Below are positions 17,287 to 25,381 of a stretch of 64,000 bases of DNA, piece by piece (positions within the stretch are counted from its first letter, which is position 1; each line of letters opens with the position of its first letter). Origin of the DNA: Microvirga ossetica (GTDB taxonomy: Bacteria > Pseudomonadota > Alphaproteobacteria > Rhizobiales > Beijerinckiaceae); assembly GCF_002741015.1 (NCBI RefSeq), contig NZ_CP016616.1, positions 4,800,501-4,864,500 on the forward strand, given 5' to 3'. The notes beneath the pieces were generated by a model that saw only the letters and a list, made by a program, of their open reading frames with translations, did not search any database and was not told where the DNA came from. A program made the translations under genes and the position numbers.

Positions 17287-17721
17287 TCAGCTCATGGCTT
17301 CCAGGTTCCGGCTCATGGCGTGCAGGGCACGGATGGCGACCTTCAGATCGTCCTCGGGAATGTCTTTCAGCACGTCGCTGCGGAATTCCTTGACGAGGGC
17401 ATCGACATAAGCGGCCTGCTCACGCCCGGCGGCGGTGAGCGCGATTTGCTTGGCGCGCCTGTCGCCGTCGACCGGCCGGCGCTCGATCAGGCCCTGCTTC
17501 TCCAGGCCGTCGAGGAGGGGCACGAGGGTCGGGCCTTCGATCTCGAGGGCGTCGGCAAGCTCGGTCTGCGTCATGCAATCCTTCTTGCCGAGGAAAATCA
17601 GCGCGCGCGCCCGCGCCAGCGTCAGCCCCTCGGCGCGCACGCGGGCATCGAAGGCGGTGCGCATCTTCCGGCTGACCTTCCACAATTCCTCGGAAAATGC
17701 CGCTTTGGTGGGATTGGTCAT
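17287..17721 (-). CDS. MarR family repressor of the second exporter operon
   Basis: A 144-residue winged-helix regulator that would bind as a dimer and release DNA when a small aromatic or drug-like ligand is present. The DNA-binding part is MTQTELADALEIEGPTLVPLLDGLEKQGLIERRP with the wing DGDRRAKQIALT. The start at 17721 is favoured by AGGA five bases upstream; in-frame starts at 17727 and 17739 exist but have no such site and would run into the operator. It is the first gene of a three-gene operon with gaps of 14 and 16 bases. Confidence 0.88.
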   Translation of the reverse strand: MTNPTKAAFSEELWKVSRKMRTAFDARVRAEGLTLARARALIFLGKKDCMTQTELADALEIEGPTLVPLLDGLEKQGLIERRPVDGDRRAKQIALTAAGREQAAYVDALVKEFRSDVLKDIPEDDLKVAIRALHAMSRNLEAMS

Positions 17722-17737
17722 GATCATCCTAGAAGGC

Positions 17738-17761
17738 ATATTATTAGCGTACTAATTATAT
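17738..17761. promoter_or_regulatory. MarR-type operator: 24-bp AT-rich inverted repeat
   Basis: Arms ATATTATTAG and CTAATTATAT flank the spacer CGTA, with one mismatched pair out of ten. It lies 16 bases upstream of the marR start, in a tract much richer in A+T than its surroundings. Symmetry and spacing fit an autoregulating MarR dimer. Confidence 0.68.
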
Positions 17762-17946
17762 GCAGGCTTAATATCCGAATCCCAACCCTGCTTCAAGTTT
17801 GTCAGGCGCCTCGTCGGGGCAGGGCAGGGTTGCAGGAAATGCCGATCTCAGGGAGATGAAACCCGGCGTTTAAGTTGTTGTTCTCAGGAGCTGAACATCA
17901 TAGCTTGCCCGCTGGTTTCCTCGTTCAAGGTCGAAGACAAAACATC

Positions 17947-19110
17947 TTGCCTCCTCCGTCCCGACAATCCGTCGGCGCCGTGCGCCGCGCCTTTGCGCCC
18001 TGGTCCAACCCCGAAGCCAAGCCGCTCATCCGGTTCGAGAACGTCACGAAGCGGTTCGGCGACGCCATGGCGGTGGATCATTTGTCCCTCGACATCTTCG
18101 AAGGCGAGTTCTTCTGCCTGCTCGGCCCGTCCGGCTGCGGCAAGACCACGCTGATGCGCATGCTCGCGGGCTTCGAGACTCCGAGCGAGGGCACGATCAC
18201 CTTGGGCAGCCAGAACCTGGCCGGCGTGCCGCCCTATCGGTGGCCGGTGAACATGATGTTCCAGTCCTATGCGCTGTTTCCGCATATGAGCGTCGAGAAG
18301 AACATCGCCTTCGGTCTCAAGCAGGACGGCCTGCCGAAAGACCAAATTGCGGATCGCGTCGGCGAGATGCTGCGCCTCGTCCAGCTCGAGAAGCTTGCCC
18401 GACGCTATCCGAGCCAGCTCTCCGGCGGCCAGCGGCAGCGCGTGGCGCTTGCCCGCGCGCTGGCCAAGAAGCCGAAGGTGCTGCTCCTCGACGAGCCCCT
18501 CGGCGCCCTCGACAAGAAGCTGCGCGAGGAAACCCAGTTCGAGCTGATGGACATCCAGCACGATCTCGGCATGACCTTCGTGGTCGTCACCCACGACCAG
18601 GAGGAGGCCATGACCATGGCCGACCGCATCGCGGTGATGGACCAGGGCAGGATCGTGCAGGTGGCGACGCCGGGCGAGATCTACGAGCAGCCCAAGACCC
18701 GCTTCATCGCCGAGTTCGTCGGCGACGTGAACATTCTGGATGGCCATGTCCAGAGCCAGGAGAACGGCCTCTGGCATGTGAAGACCCCCTCCGCGGACGC
18801 GCCGCTCACCATCGACGATCCGGATGAGGTGCTGCATTCCGGTCAGGCCGTGGCGATTGCGGTGCGGCCGGAGAAGATGGTGATCCAGCGCGATCCGCCG
18901 GCGCCCGGCACGAGGAACGTGCTCACCGGCGAGGTCTGGGACATCGGCTATCTCGGCGACTGGACCGTCTACCGGGTCAAGCTCGCCACCGGCGAGATCC
19001 TGCGCGTCACCCGCGCCAACGCCTCGCGCTTCGTCGAGAATCCCATCGACTGGGACGAGCAGGTCCATGTCACCTTCGCGCCGGACGCGGCCGTGATCCT
19101 GGCGGAATAG
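17947..19110 (+). CDS. potG: Polyamine-type ABC transporter ATP-binding protein
   Basis: ATPase subunit of a spermidine/putrescine-type importer. Walker A is GPSGCGKTTLMR, signature LSGGQRQRVALARAL, Walker B VLLLDEPLGALD, and a C-terminal regulatory barrel (TOBE, about residues 290-385) includes AIAVRPEKM. Length (387) is near E. coli PotG (377). No ATG exists ahead of the ATPase core in this frame; TTG at 17947 is the best guess, with GTG at 17980 as an alternative. potH follows after two bases. Confidence 0.9.
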   Translation: MPPPSRQSVGAVRRAFAPWSNPEAKPLIRFENVTKRFGDAMAVDHLSLDIFEGEFFCLLGPSGCGKTTLMRMLAGFETPSEGTITLGSQNLAGVPPYRWPVNMMFQSYALFPHMSVEKNIAFGLKQDGLPKDQIADRVGEMLRLVQLEKLARRYPSQLSGGQRQRVALARALAKKPKVLLLDEPLGALDKKLREETQFELMDIQHDLGMTFVVVTHDQEEAMTMADRIAVMDQGRIVQVATPGEIYEQPKTRFIAEFVGDVNILDGHVQSQENGLWHVKTPSADAPLTIDDPDEVLHSGQAVAIAVRPEKMVIQRDPPAPGTRNVLTGEVWDIGYLGDWTVYRVKLATGEILRVTRANASRFVENPIDWDEQVHVTFAPDAAVILAE

Positions 19111-19112
19111 CC

Positions 19113-20018
19113 ATGGCGGAGCGCTCCCTCACCCGGCGCCTGATCGCAGGCCTCGTGCCGCTCGTGCCCTATCTCTGGCTCTGCGTGCTCTTCCTCGTGC
19201 CGTTCCTGATCGTCCTCAAGATCAGCCTCTCCGACCCGGCCGTCGCCCAGCCGCCCTACAGGCCTGTCTTCGACTGGAGCGACATTTCCGGCTTCTTCGG
19301 CGGGCTCGATTTCGAGAATTTCGGACTGCTGGTCGAGGACGATCTCTATTTCCGGGCGACGCTGTCGTCCGTGCGCATCGCCGCCGTCTCGACTCTGCTG
19401 CTGCTCCTCGTTGGTTTCCCCATCGCCTATGGCATGGCCCGCGCGCCGGAGCGCTCTCGCTCGCTGCTCGTGGCGCTTATCATCCTGCCGTTCTGGACGA
19501 GCTTCCTCATTCGCATCTATGCCTGGATCGCCATCCTCAAGCCGGAGGGGTTGCTGAACCAGGCACTCATCGGCCTCGGCCTGATTTCCACCCCTCTCGA
19601 CATCCTCAACACCGAGACGGCGGTCTATATCGGCATCGTCTATGCCTACCTGCCCTTTATGGTGCTGCCGCTCTACGCGACGCTGGAGAAGATGGACGAC
19701 ACGTTGCTCGAAGCGGCGCTGGATCTCGGCTCCACGCCATGGCGCTCGTTCTGGACGATCACCGTGCCGCTTGCGATGCCCGGCATCGTGGCAGGCTCGC
19801 TCCTATGCTTCATCCCGGCCGTGGGCGAGTTCGTGATCCCCGATCTTTTGGGCGGTTCGGAAACCCTGATGATCGGCCGGCAGCTCTGGAGCGAGTTCTT
19901 CTCCAACCGCGACTGGCCGCTCGCCTCCGCGGTCGCGATCCTGCTGCTTATCATCCTCGTCGTGCCCATCGTGATCTATCGCGATGTCGAGGCCCGGCGT
20001 GTGGAGGCGCGGCCATGA
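19113..20018 (+). CDS. potH: Polyamine-type ABC transporter permease
   Basis: A 301-residue inner-membrane permease with six helices and the binding-protein-dependent EAA loop EAALDLGSTPWRSFWTITVPLAMPG, which contacts the ATPase. The N-terminal helix LVPLVPYLWLCVLFLVPFL is typical of PotH/PotB. It sits between potG and potI and overlaps potI by four bases (ATGA). Confidence 0.92.
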   Translation: MAERSLTRRLIAGLVPLVPYLWLCVLFLVPFLIVLKISLSDPAVAQPPYRPVFDWSDISGFFGGLDFENFGLLVEDDLYFRATLSSVRIAAVSTLLLLLVGFPIAYGMARAPERSRSLLVALIILPFWTSFLIRIYAWIAILKPEGLLNQALIGLGLISTPLDILNTETAVYIGIVYAYLPFMVLPLYATLEKMDDTLLEAALDLGSTPWRSFWTITVPLAMPGIVAGSLLCFIPAVGEFVIPDLLGGSETLMIGRQLWSEFFSNRDWPLASAVAILLLIILVVPIVIYRDVEARRVEARP

Positions 20019-20818
20019 ATCGGCGCCTCAGCCTCTTCAACGTCACCTCGCTCGTGCTCGGCTTCGCATTCCTCTACCTGCCGATCCTGCTGCTGGTGAT
20101 CTATTCGTTCAACGCTTCGCGGCTCGTCACCGTGTGGGGCGGCTTCTCCACGCAATGGTATGGAGCGCTCTTCCGCAACCAGGCGCTGATGGAGGCGGCC
20201 TGGGTGACGCTGCGCATCGCGTTCCTCTCCGCGACGATCGCGACCGTTCTCGGCACGCTCGCGGCGCTCGCGCTCACCCGCTACGGGCGCTTTCCGGGAC
20301 GCACGCTCTTCACCGGCATGGTCTATGCGCCGATGGTCATGCCCGAGGTCATCACCGGCCTGTCGCTGCTCTTGTTCTTCGTCGCCATCGATCTCGACCG
20401 CGGATTCTGGACCATCACGCTGGCGCATACAACGCTCACCATGTGCTTCGTCACGGTGGTGGTGCAGGCGCGGCTCATGACCTTCGACCGCTCGCTGGAA
20501 GAGGCTGCGATGGATCTCGGCGCGCCGCCTCTACGCACCTTCTTCACCGTGACGCTGCCGCTGATCGCGCCGTCCATCGTGGCGGGCTTCCTCCTCGCCT
20601 TCACCCTGTCCATGGACGATCTGGTGATCGCGAGCTTCAATGCCGGCCCCGGCGCGACGACGCTGCCGATCAAGATCTACAGCCAGGTGCGCTTAGGCCT
20701 CTCGCCGGAGGTGAATGCGGCCTCGGCTATCCTGATCGGCATCGTGACGCTCGGGGTGATCGCGGCGACCCTGCTCAGCAAGCGCTCGTTGCTGCGGAAT
20801 CGCAGCGACGCTCACTGA
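20015..20818 (+). CDS. potI: Polyamine-type ABC transporter permease
   Basis: A 267-residue second permease. Its EAA loop is EAAMDLGAPPLRTFFTVTLPLIAPS, and the motif SMDDLVIASFN near the C-terminus is typical of PotI/PotC. The ATG overlaps the potH stop (ATGA), which fixes the start. The 3' end overlaps the convergent AsmA gene by seven bases. No periplasmic binding protein gene (potF/potD) lies in the operon. Confidence 0.92.
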   Translation: MNRRLSLFNVTSLVLGFAFLYLPILLLVIYSFNASRLVTVWGGFSTQWYGALFRNQALMEAAWVTLRIAFLSATIATVLGTLAALALTRYGRFPGRTLFTGMVYAPMVMPEVITGLSLLLFFVAIDLDRGFWTITLAHTTLTMCFVTVVVQARLMTFDRSLEEAAMDLGAPPLRTFFTVTLPLIAPSIVAGFLLAFTLSMDDLVIASFNAGPGATTLPIKIYSQVRLGLSPEVNAASAILIGIVTLGVIAATLLSKRSLLRNRSDAH

Positions 20819-22623
20819 GCGATGGCCTGCGGGCGTTGGCGGTCGGCGGGAACGCGCTCCGTCGGAAACAGGGCCTTCGCCGCGCCCGACCGCTCGATGA
20901 GCGAGCGGACTTGCGGCGTGACGGCGACATTGTCCCAGTCGCCCGTCACGTCGAAGACGAGGGCAGGGGTCTGCGCCACCGGCGCATCGGCCGCCGAAAT
21001 ATCCGCCGTGACGCGCAGGGTGCGGTCCGGCAGCAGAATTTGTCCGCGAAGATCGGCCTGCACGGCAGGGCCCTTGAGCGCGCCTCCGACGATCTCGCCG
21101 ACACCGTTCTTCACGACGATCTGAGCTTCCGCCTTGTCGAAGGGCGTGCGGCCGCCCTTCCAGTTGAGGGACGCGAGAAGCGGTCGCTTCTCCACGCGGC
21201 GCAGGGCGTCCTGGAGGGTGATGCCCACGATCTCGCCCTCGGCCAGCTCGATCGTGGAGCGGCCCTCGGCCTGCCGGATCACGTCCGCCGGGTTCCTTCC
21301 CTGGCCCTCGAAGCTGAACTGGCCCTGGGCCCGGCCGGTGATCCATCGCGGCTCGCCCAAGGCGGCGAGGAAGGGAGAGATCTTCACGTTCGCATAGGTG
21401 CCCTGGCTCTTGAAGTCGACGAGGCCGTTCTGGGACACCAGCGACAGGCGTCCCTTCAAGGTGCCGTCATAGAAATCCGCGCGCCCGATGGAGGCCTCGA
21501 TCCGGCCCGGCTGGACCAGCACGCTGGCGGCCATGTCGTCGAGGCTGAGCCGGCCCAGACTGGCGCTCGCCGCCGAGAGCCGCAGGTCGAGATCCATGCC
21601 GGTCGCCCGCGCGAGGTCGATGCTCTCCTCGCTCCACGCGCCGGAGGATGTACGGGCCTGGGAGAAGGGTGCGAACAGATCGGAGAGGTTGAGCGTGTCA
21701 GCTGCGAGCGTGCCGGTGATGACCGGCCGCTCCGTATCGAAGCGCACGCCCATGGCTCCCTCGAGCTTGTCCGAGCCGAGGGTCAGCGAGACTGCCGGCC
21801 AGGACAGGCGGCGGCGGTCCATGGAGAAGTCGCCGTTGACCAAGACCGCCCGAAGGAGCGAACCGAAGGGCAGGTCGAGGCCGCTCCAGCGGGTGAAGTC
21901 GCGGACGGAGCCGGCCTTGACGGTGCTCTCGCCGGTGATGCGCGGCGTATCGCCGAGCTGTGCCTCGCCTTCGGCCGTGAGGCGAACCGAGGGGGAGGAG
22001 AGGGACAGGGTAAAGGGACTGATCCGGTCGGAAGCGAGAAGGTCCGGGAAGACAGAGGCCTGTTCGAGGACAACCGGCTCGTCCCGCCACTCGGCGGAAC
22101 CGGTCACGGTCAGGGGCTCGGACGCGTCGGTCCAGCGGATGACGACGTTGAGCTGGTTGAGATTGGCGTTCTTCAGGTCCGTCCATCTTAAGGAGGACTT
22201 GTTGATCACGAGGCGCCGGGCATGGGTCTCGCTGGCGCCGTTCCTGACGACCTTGGGCCAGTCGACCGCCTGAATTTTCTGGAGCGAACCGGTGATCCTG
22301 GTTTCGCTGAGGTCGAAATCGGACAGCTCGATCCGCCCGAACAGCAGCGGCAGGACGCGCAGCTCGCCACGCAGGGTTCCGCCTTCGGCCTTGAGGGCCT
22401 CGTCCGGGAACCGAAGCGTGACGTTCTCGAACTTGACCCGGGGGATGGGGAGAACGGCAAAGGTGCTGCGGCCCCTGACCGTCAGGTCGAGCCCGTATTT
22501 GTCCTTCACATGCTGCGTCAGCTCCGCGGAGAGGCCGCCGCCGGGCAGCGTCCAGGGCGAAGCCGCCGTTCCCAGAACGGCCAGCGCAATCAGCGCGATG
22601 AGGAAGACAAAGCGGCGGGACAT
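20812..22623 (-). CDS. AsmA family protein
   Basis: A 603-residue envelope protein with one N-terminal membrane helix (RRFVFLIALIALAVLGTAA) and a long periplasmic beta-rich part. The N-terminal AsmA domain (LSAELTQHVKDKYGLDLTVRGRSTFAVLPIPRVKFENV) is clear, and the C-terminal AsmA-like domain around YANVKISPFLAALGEPRWITG with GRAQGQFSFEGQG matches the family. AsmA-like proteins are thought to move or organise phospholipids between membranes. Start MSRRF is chosen because the signal anchor begins there; an upstream in-frame extension reads as non-coding. Confidence 0.87.
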   Translation of the reverse strand: MSRRFVFLIALIALAVLGTAASPWTLPGGGLSAELTQHVKDKYGLDLTVRGRSTFAVLPIPRVKFENVTLRFPDEALKAEGGTLRGELRVLPLLFGRIELSDFDLSETRITGSLQKIQAVDWPKVVRNGASETHARRLVINKSSLRWTDLKNANLNQLNVVIRWTDASEPLTVTGSAEWRDEPVVLEQASVFPDLLASDRISPFTLSLSSPSVRLTAEGEAQLGDTPRITGESTVKAGSVRDFTRWSGLDLPFGSLLRAVLVNGDFSMDRRRLSWPAVSLTLGSDKLEGAMGVRFDTERPVITGTLAADTLNLSDLFAPFSQARTSSGAWSEESIDLARATGMDLDLRLSAASASLGRLSLDDMAASVLVQPGRIEASIGRADFYDGTLKGRLSLVSQNGLVDFKSQGTYANVKISPFLAALGEPRWITGRAQGQFSFEGQGRNPADVIRQAEGRSTIELAEGEIVGITLQDALRRVEKRPLLASLNWKGGRTPFDKAEAQIVVKNGVGEIVGGALKGPAVQADLRGQILLPDRTLRVTADISAADAPVAQTPALVFDVTGDWDNVAVTPQVRSLIERSGAAKALFPTERVPADRQRPQAIAQ

Positions 22624-22856
22624 ATGATGAATATTGTAAACCTTGGGTCTTGCCCGCAAGCGGGGGTGAGGAGATGTCCTCAGGCAAGACCGAACCGATG
22701 AATCGTTTCCATATATCCATACGAAGGGATTGTCTAAATTGAGGCTAGGTTGCAGGGTGGCCGCCTTCCGAACCGGACCCGCCCTGCGACCTAATGGCCG
22801 CGGGTTGGTCCGGGACGCTTCGAAGGGCAGGAATCTGCTCACAGGGAGAGGATTTG

Positions 22857-23591
22857 ATGGACAAGGTATACAGCGATGCGCGTTTGGCGCTGGCTGGATC
22901 GGTTCGGGATGGGATGACCATCATGGCCGGGGGCTTCGGGCTGTGCGGCATTCCGGAGACGCTGATCGAGGCGATTCGTGATTCGGGGGCGAAGGACCTG
23001 ACCTTCATCTCCAACAATGCCGGGGTGGACGGCATCGGGCTCGGCCGCCTGCTCGAGACGCGCCAGATCCGCAAGATGATCAGTTCTTACGTCGGCGAGA
23101 ACAAGCTGTTTGCCCAGCAATACCTCTCCGGCGAGCTCGAGCTCGAGTTCAACCCGCAGGGCACGCTGGCCGAGCGCATCCGCGCCGGCGGCGCCGGCAT
23201 CCCGGCCTTCTACACCAAGACCGGGGTCGGCACGCTGATTGCCGAGGGCAAGGAGGTGCGCGACTTCAACGGCGAGGCTTATGTCATGGAGACCGGCCTG
23301 TTCGCCGACATCTCGATCGTTCACGCCTGGAAGGGCGACACCGAGGGCAACCTCGTCTACCGCAAGACCGCGCGCAACTTCAACCCGATGATGGCGACCG
23401 CCTCGCGCCTGACCATCGCCGAGGTCGAGCATCTGGTGGAGGCCGGCTCGATCGACCCGGACTGCATCCACACCCCGGGCATCTTCGTCAAGCGCATGGT
23501 GCATGTGCCGAACCCGGTCAAGCATATCGAGCAGCGCACGACCCGCAAGCGCGCCGAGGCCGCGCCCGCCGGCGCAGGGGAGGAAGTCTGA
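22857..23591 (+). CDS. scoA: 3-oxoacid CoA-transferase subunit A
   Basis: Alpha subunit of succinyl-CoA:3-ketoacid CoA-transferase, which activates acetoacetate using succinyl-CoA. The 244-residue product starts [12 protein letters not shown] and shows the CoA-transferase I motif [15 protein letters not shown] and the [12 protein letters not shown] loop. An alternative is a related transferase for another 3-oxoacid. GGGAGAGG precedes the ATG at 22857. The stop overlaps the scoB start by one base (TGATG), so the two are translationally coupled. Confidence 0.92.
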   Translation: MDKVYSDARLALAGSVRDGMTIMAGGFGLCGIPETLIEAIRDSGAKDLTFISNNAGVDGIGLGRLLETRQIRKMISSYVGENKLFAQQYLSGELELEFNPQGTLAERIRAGGAGIPAFYTKTGVGTLIAEGKEVRDFNGEAYVMETGLFADISIVHAWKGDTEGNLVYRKTARNFNPMMATASRLTIAEVEHLVEAGSIDPDCIHTPGIFVKRMVHVPNPVKHIEQRTTRKRAEAAPAGAGEEV

Positions 23592-24256
23592 TGGCCTGGA
23601 CCCGTGACCAGATGGCTGCGCGTGCGGCCAGGGAGCTGCGCGACGGCTTCTACGTCAATCTCGGCATCGGCATCCCGACGCTGGTGTCGAACTACATTCC
23701 GACGGGCATGCGCGTGCAGCTGCAGTCGGAGAACGGCATGCTCGGCATGGGCCCGTTCCCGCTCGAGGGCGAGGAGGATGCCGACCTGATCAATGCCGGC
23801 AAGCAGACGATCACCGAACTGCCGACGACGAGCTATTTCTCCTCGTCCGATTCCTTCGGCATGATCCGCGGCGGCCATATCGACCTGTCGATCTTAGGCG
23901 CGATGCAGGTGGCCGAGAACGGCGATCTCGCCAACTGGATGATCCCGGGCAAGATGGTCAAGGGCATGGGCGGGGCGATGGACCTGGTGGCGGGCGTCAA
24001 GCGCGTCGTGGTGGTGATGGAGCATGTCGCCAAGGCCAAGGACGGCTCGGAGGATCCGAAGCTGCTTCAAAGCTGCAACCTGCCGCTGACCGGCACCGGG
24101 GTGGTCGATCTGGTGATCACGGACCTTGGCGTGTTTGCCATCGACAAGAAGGGCGGCACCGGCATGACCCTGATCGAGCTGGCTGAGGGCGTGAGCGTGG
24201 ACGAGATCAGGGCCAAGACCCAAGCCGACTTCACGGTCGACCTCAACGGAGGCTAG
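23591..24256 (+). CDS. scoB: 3-oxoacid CoA-transferase subunit B
   Basis: Beta subunit of the same enzyme, 221 residues. The active-site glutamate, which forms the CoA thioester, is Glu47 in the motif [10 protein letters not shown]. The [13 protein letters not shown] segment upstream and the [19 protein letters not shown] segment are typical of the family. A strong terminator follows 35 bases after the stop. Confidence 0.93.
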   Translation: MAWTRDQMAARAARELRDGFYVNLGIGIPTLVSNYIPTGMRVQLQSENGMLGMGPFPLEGEEDADLINAGKQTITELPTTSYFSSSDSFGMIRGGHIDLSILGAMQVAENGDLANWMIPGKMVKGMGGAMDLVAGVKRVVVVMEHVAKAKDGSEDPKLLQSCNLPLTGTGVVDLVITDLGVFAIDKKGGTGMTLIELAEGVSVDEIRAKTQADFTVDLNGG

Positions 24257-24291
24257 TCAAACGCGGCCTGACGCAGGGCATCGTTTCTGCA

Positions 24292-24318
24292 GGCCCCGGG
24301 GTATTCCCCGGGGCCTTT
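24292..24318 (+). terminator. Rho-independent terminator of scoAB
   Basis: A perfect 10-bp stem, GGCCCCGGGG (24292-24301) and CCCCGGGGCC (24306-24315), with loop TATT, followed by TTT and a second T run (TTTT) a few bases on. Confidence 0.85.
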
Positions 24319-24335
24319 GCTTTTCTCGCGTAGGA

Positions 24336-24412
24336 ATCGGTGGAGTTTGGCTCCCGTGGACGTTGTTTGTCTCAGCCCTGGGCCCCGCGCGCCCCGTTAC
24401 GCTTCACCTCTG
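24336..24412 (+). pseudogene. Left direct repeat: decayed 5' end of the cysteine hydrolase gene
   Basis: Aligns without gaps at a constant distance of 5,314 bases to 29650-29726, which holds the upstream region and first codons of the intact hydrolase gene. The first 35 positions agree at 29, all six differences being transitions; the last block ACGCTTCA is identical. In the reading frame of the hydrolase, the left copy gives L-G-P-A-R-P-V-T-L-H-L-C against the intact start M-T-P-L-G-P-A-T-L-H-L-C, with mostly synonymous third-base changes in T-L-H-L-C. The ATG is CTG here and similarity stops at about 24412, where the NRPS block begins. Confidence 0.7.
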
Positions 24413-25381
24413 CAATGAAGCATGCTCGATCGCACGGGAAAACATAGCCGAAAACACGGGCGCGTTCTGCTCCAGCAGCATGTTGTCGCCGTCGCATCCT
24501 TCAGGCCCAACACGCTCGTCGCAGTGAGGTGCATGCGCGAACCATGATCGCGCGAAATACTGCGAGGCCGCCCAGCCGGCACTCGGAAGGAACAGGGATG
24601 TCCGACCCGAGAACGAAGAGGGCTTATAGCGTGAAACCGCAGATACGGTGGCCCGCTCGACAAGGGCGCGACGCGTGAGCACCTGATCTTCTTCAGTATC
24701 GGTGGAAGGCATCCGCGACTTCTTTAACTTGCGTCTCGCGATCGACATTGCCCTGTAGGCAGTTGTACGGAACCCATTGATATCGGAGCTTGCGCGTCTC
24801 AGATTTTTTACAACACGCTCCTTAATGCGGTTATACGGCCGGAAGTACGAGGGATGAGGGCTGCCGAACAATGCCAATAGGAGAACGGGCACGTCTACTC
24901 CTTCGAGCTGCCTGGCGAGTTCGAACGCGATGGTACCACCTGCACAGAACCCGGCGATAATAACAGGCTGCTGCGTTGTCTGACGGATCTGGCGTGCGAA
25001 GTAGGCTGCGATTTCCTCAACCTTTCGAAGCGGGCTTTCACCGTCGGAAAGGCCGGGGGGCTGCAGGCCGAAAAACGGCTGTTGAACGCCGAGATTTCGA
25101 GACAGCGCGTGGTAGCAGAAGACATCACCGTTATGGCCGGGCACTGCAAATATGGGAGTTCCGCCGCGATGTCTCTGAAGCGGAACGACGCTCGTCGGTT
25201 CTCTGGAACGCTGCTGCGCCGAGCTGAGCGATTCCAAGAGCTCAGCCTTATGCTGTGCGAGAAGAGCTCTGAGTTCGGGAGTTAAAATTCCGGGTGGAGC
25301 CTCGCAGCGCAACCGGTCACCTTCGGCCCAGATCGTAACCTCCTTCTCTCTCAACTGCGCGAGAATGGGGCCAATGCTCAT
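24404..25381 (-). CDS. TubC-docking-domain thioesterase-like protein with Cys nucleophile
   Basis: A 325-residue protein in two parts. Residues 3-52 (ILAQLREKEVTIWAEGDRLR and LTPELRALLAQHKAELL) form a TubC N-terminal docking domain, normally found at the start of NRPS or PKS subunits. Residues about 70-325 are an alpha/beta-hydrolase thioesterase. Its nucleophile elbow is GFCAGG with Cys146 where most thioesterases have Ser, and the oxyanion segment is PGHNGD. The usual Asp after strand 6 reads FGSPHP, and the usual GDHxxML histidine region reads GCDGDNMLL, so the classical triad is not evident. It overlaps the A-PCP gene by four bases and probably releases or edits the carrier-bound product. 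Its stop lies inside the left direct repeat. Confidence 0.85.
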   Translation of the reverse strand: MSIGPILAQLREKEVTIWAEGDRLRCEAPPGILTPELRALLAQHKAELLESLSSAQQRSREPTSVVPLQRHRGGTPIFAVPGHNGDVFCYHALSRNLGVQQPFFGLQPPGLSDGESPLRKVEEIAAYFARQIRQTTQQPVIIAGFCAGGTIAFELARQLEGVDVPVLLLALFGSPHPSYFRPYNRIKERVVKNLRRASSDINGFRTTAYRAMSIARRKLKKSRMPSTDTEEDQVLTRRALVERATVSAVSRYKPSSFSGRTSLFLPSAGWAASQYFARSWFAHAPHCDERVGPEGCDGDNMLLEQNAPVFSAMFSRAIEHASLQR

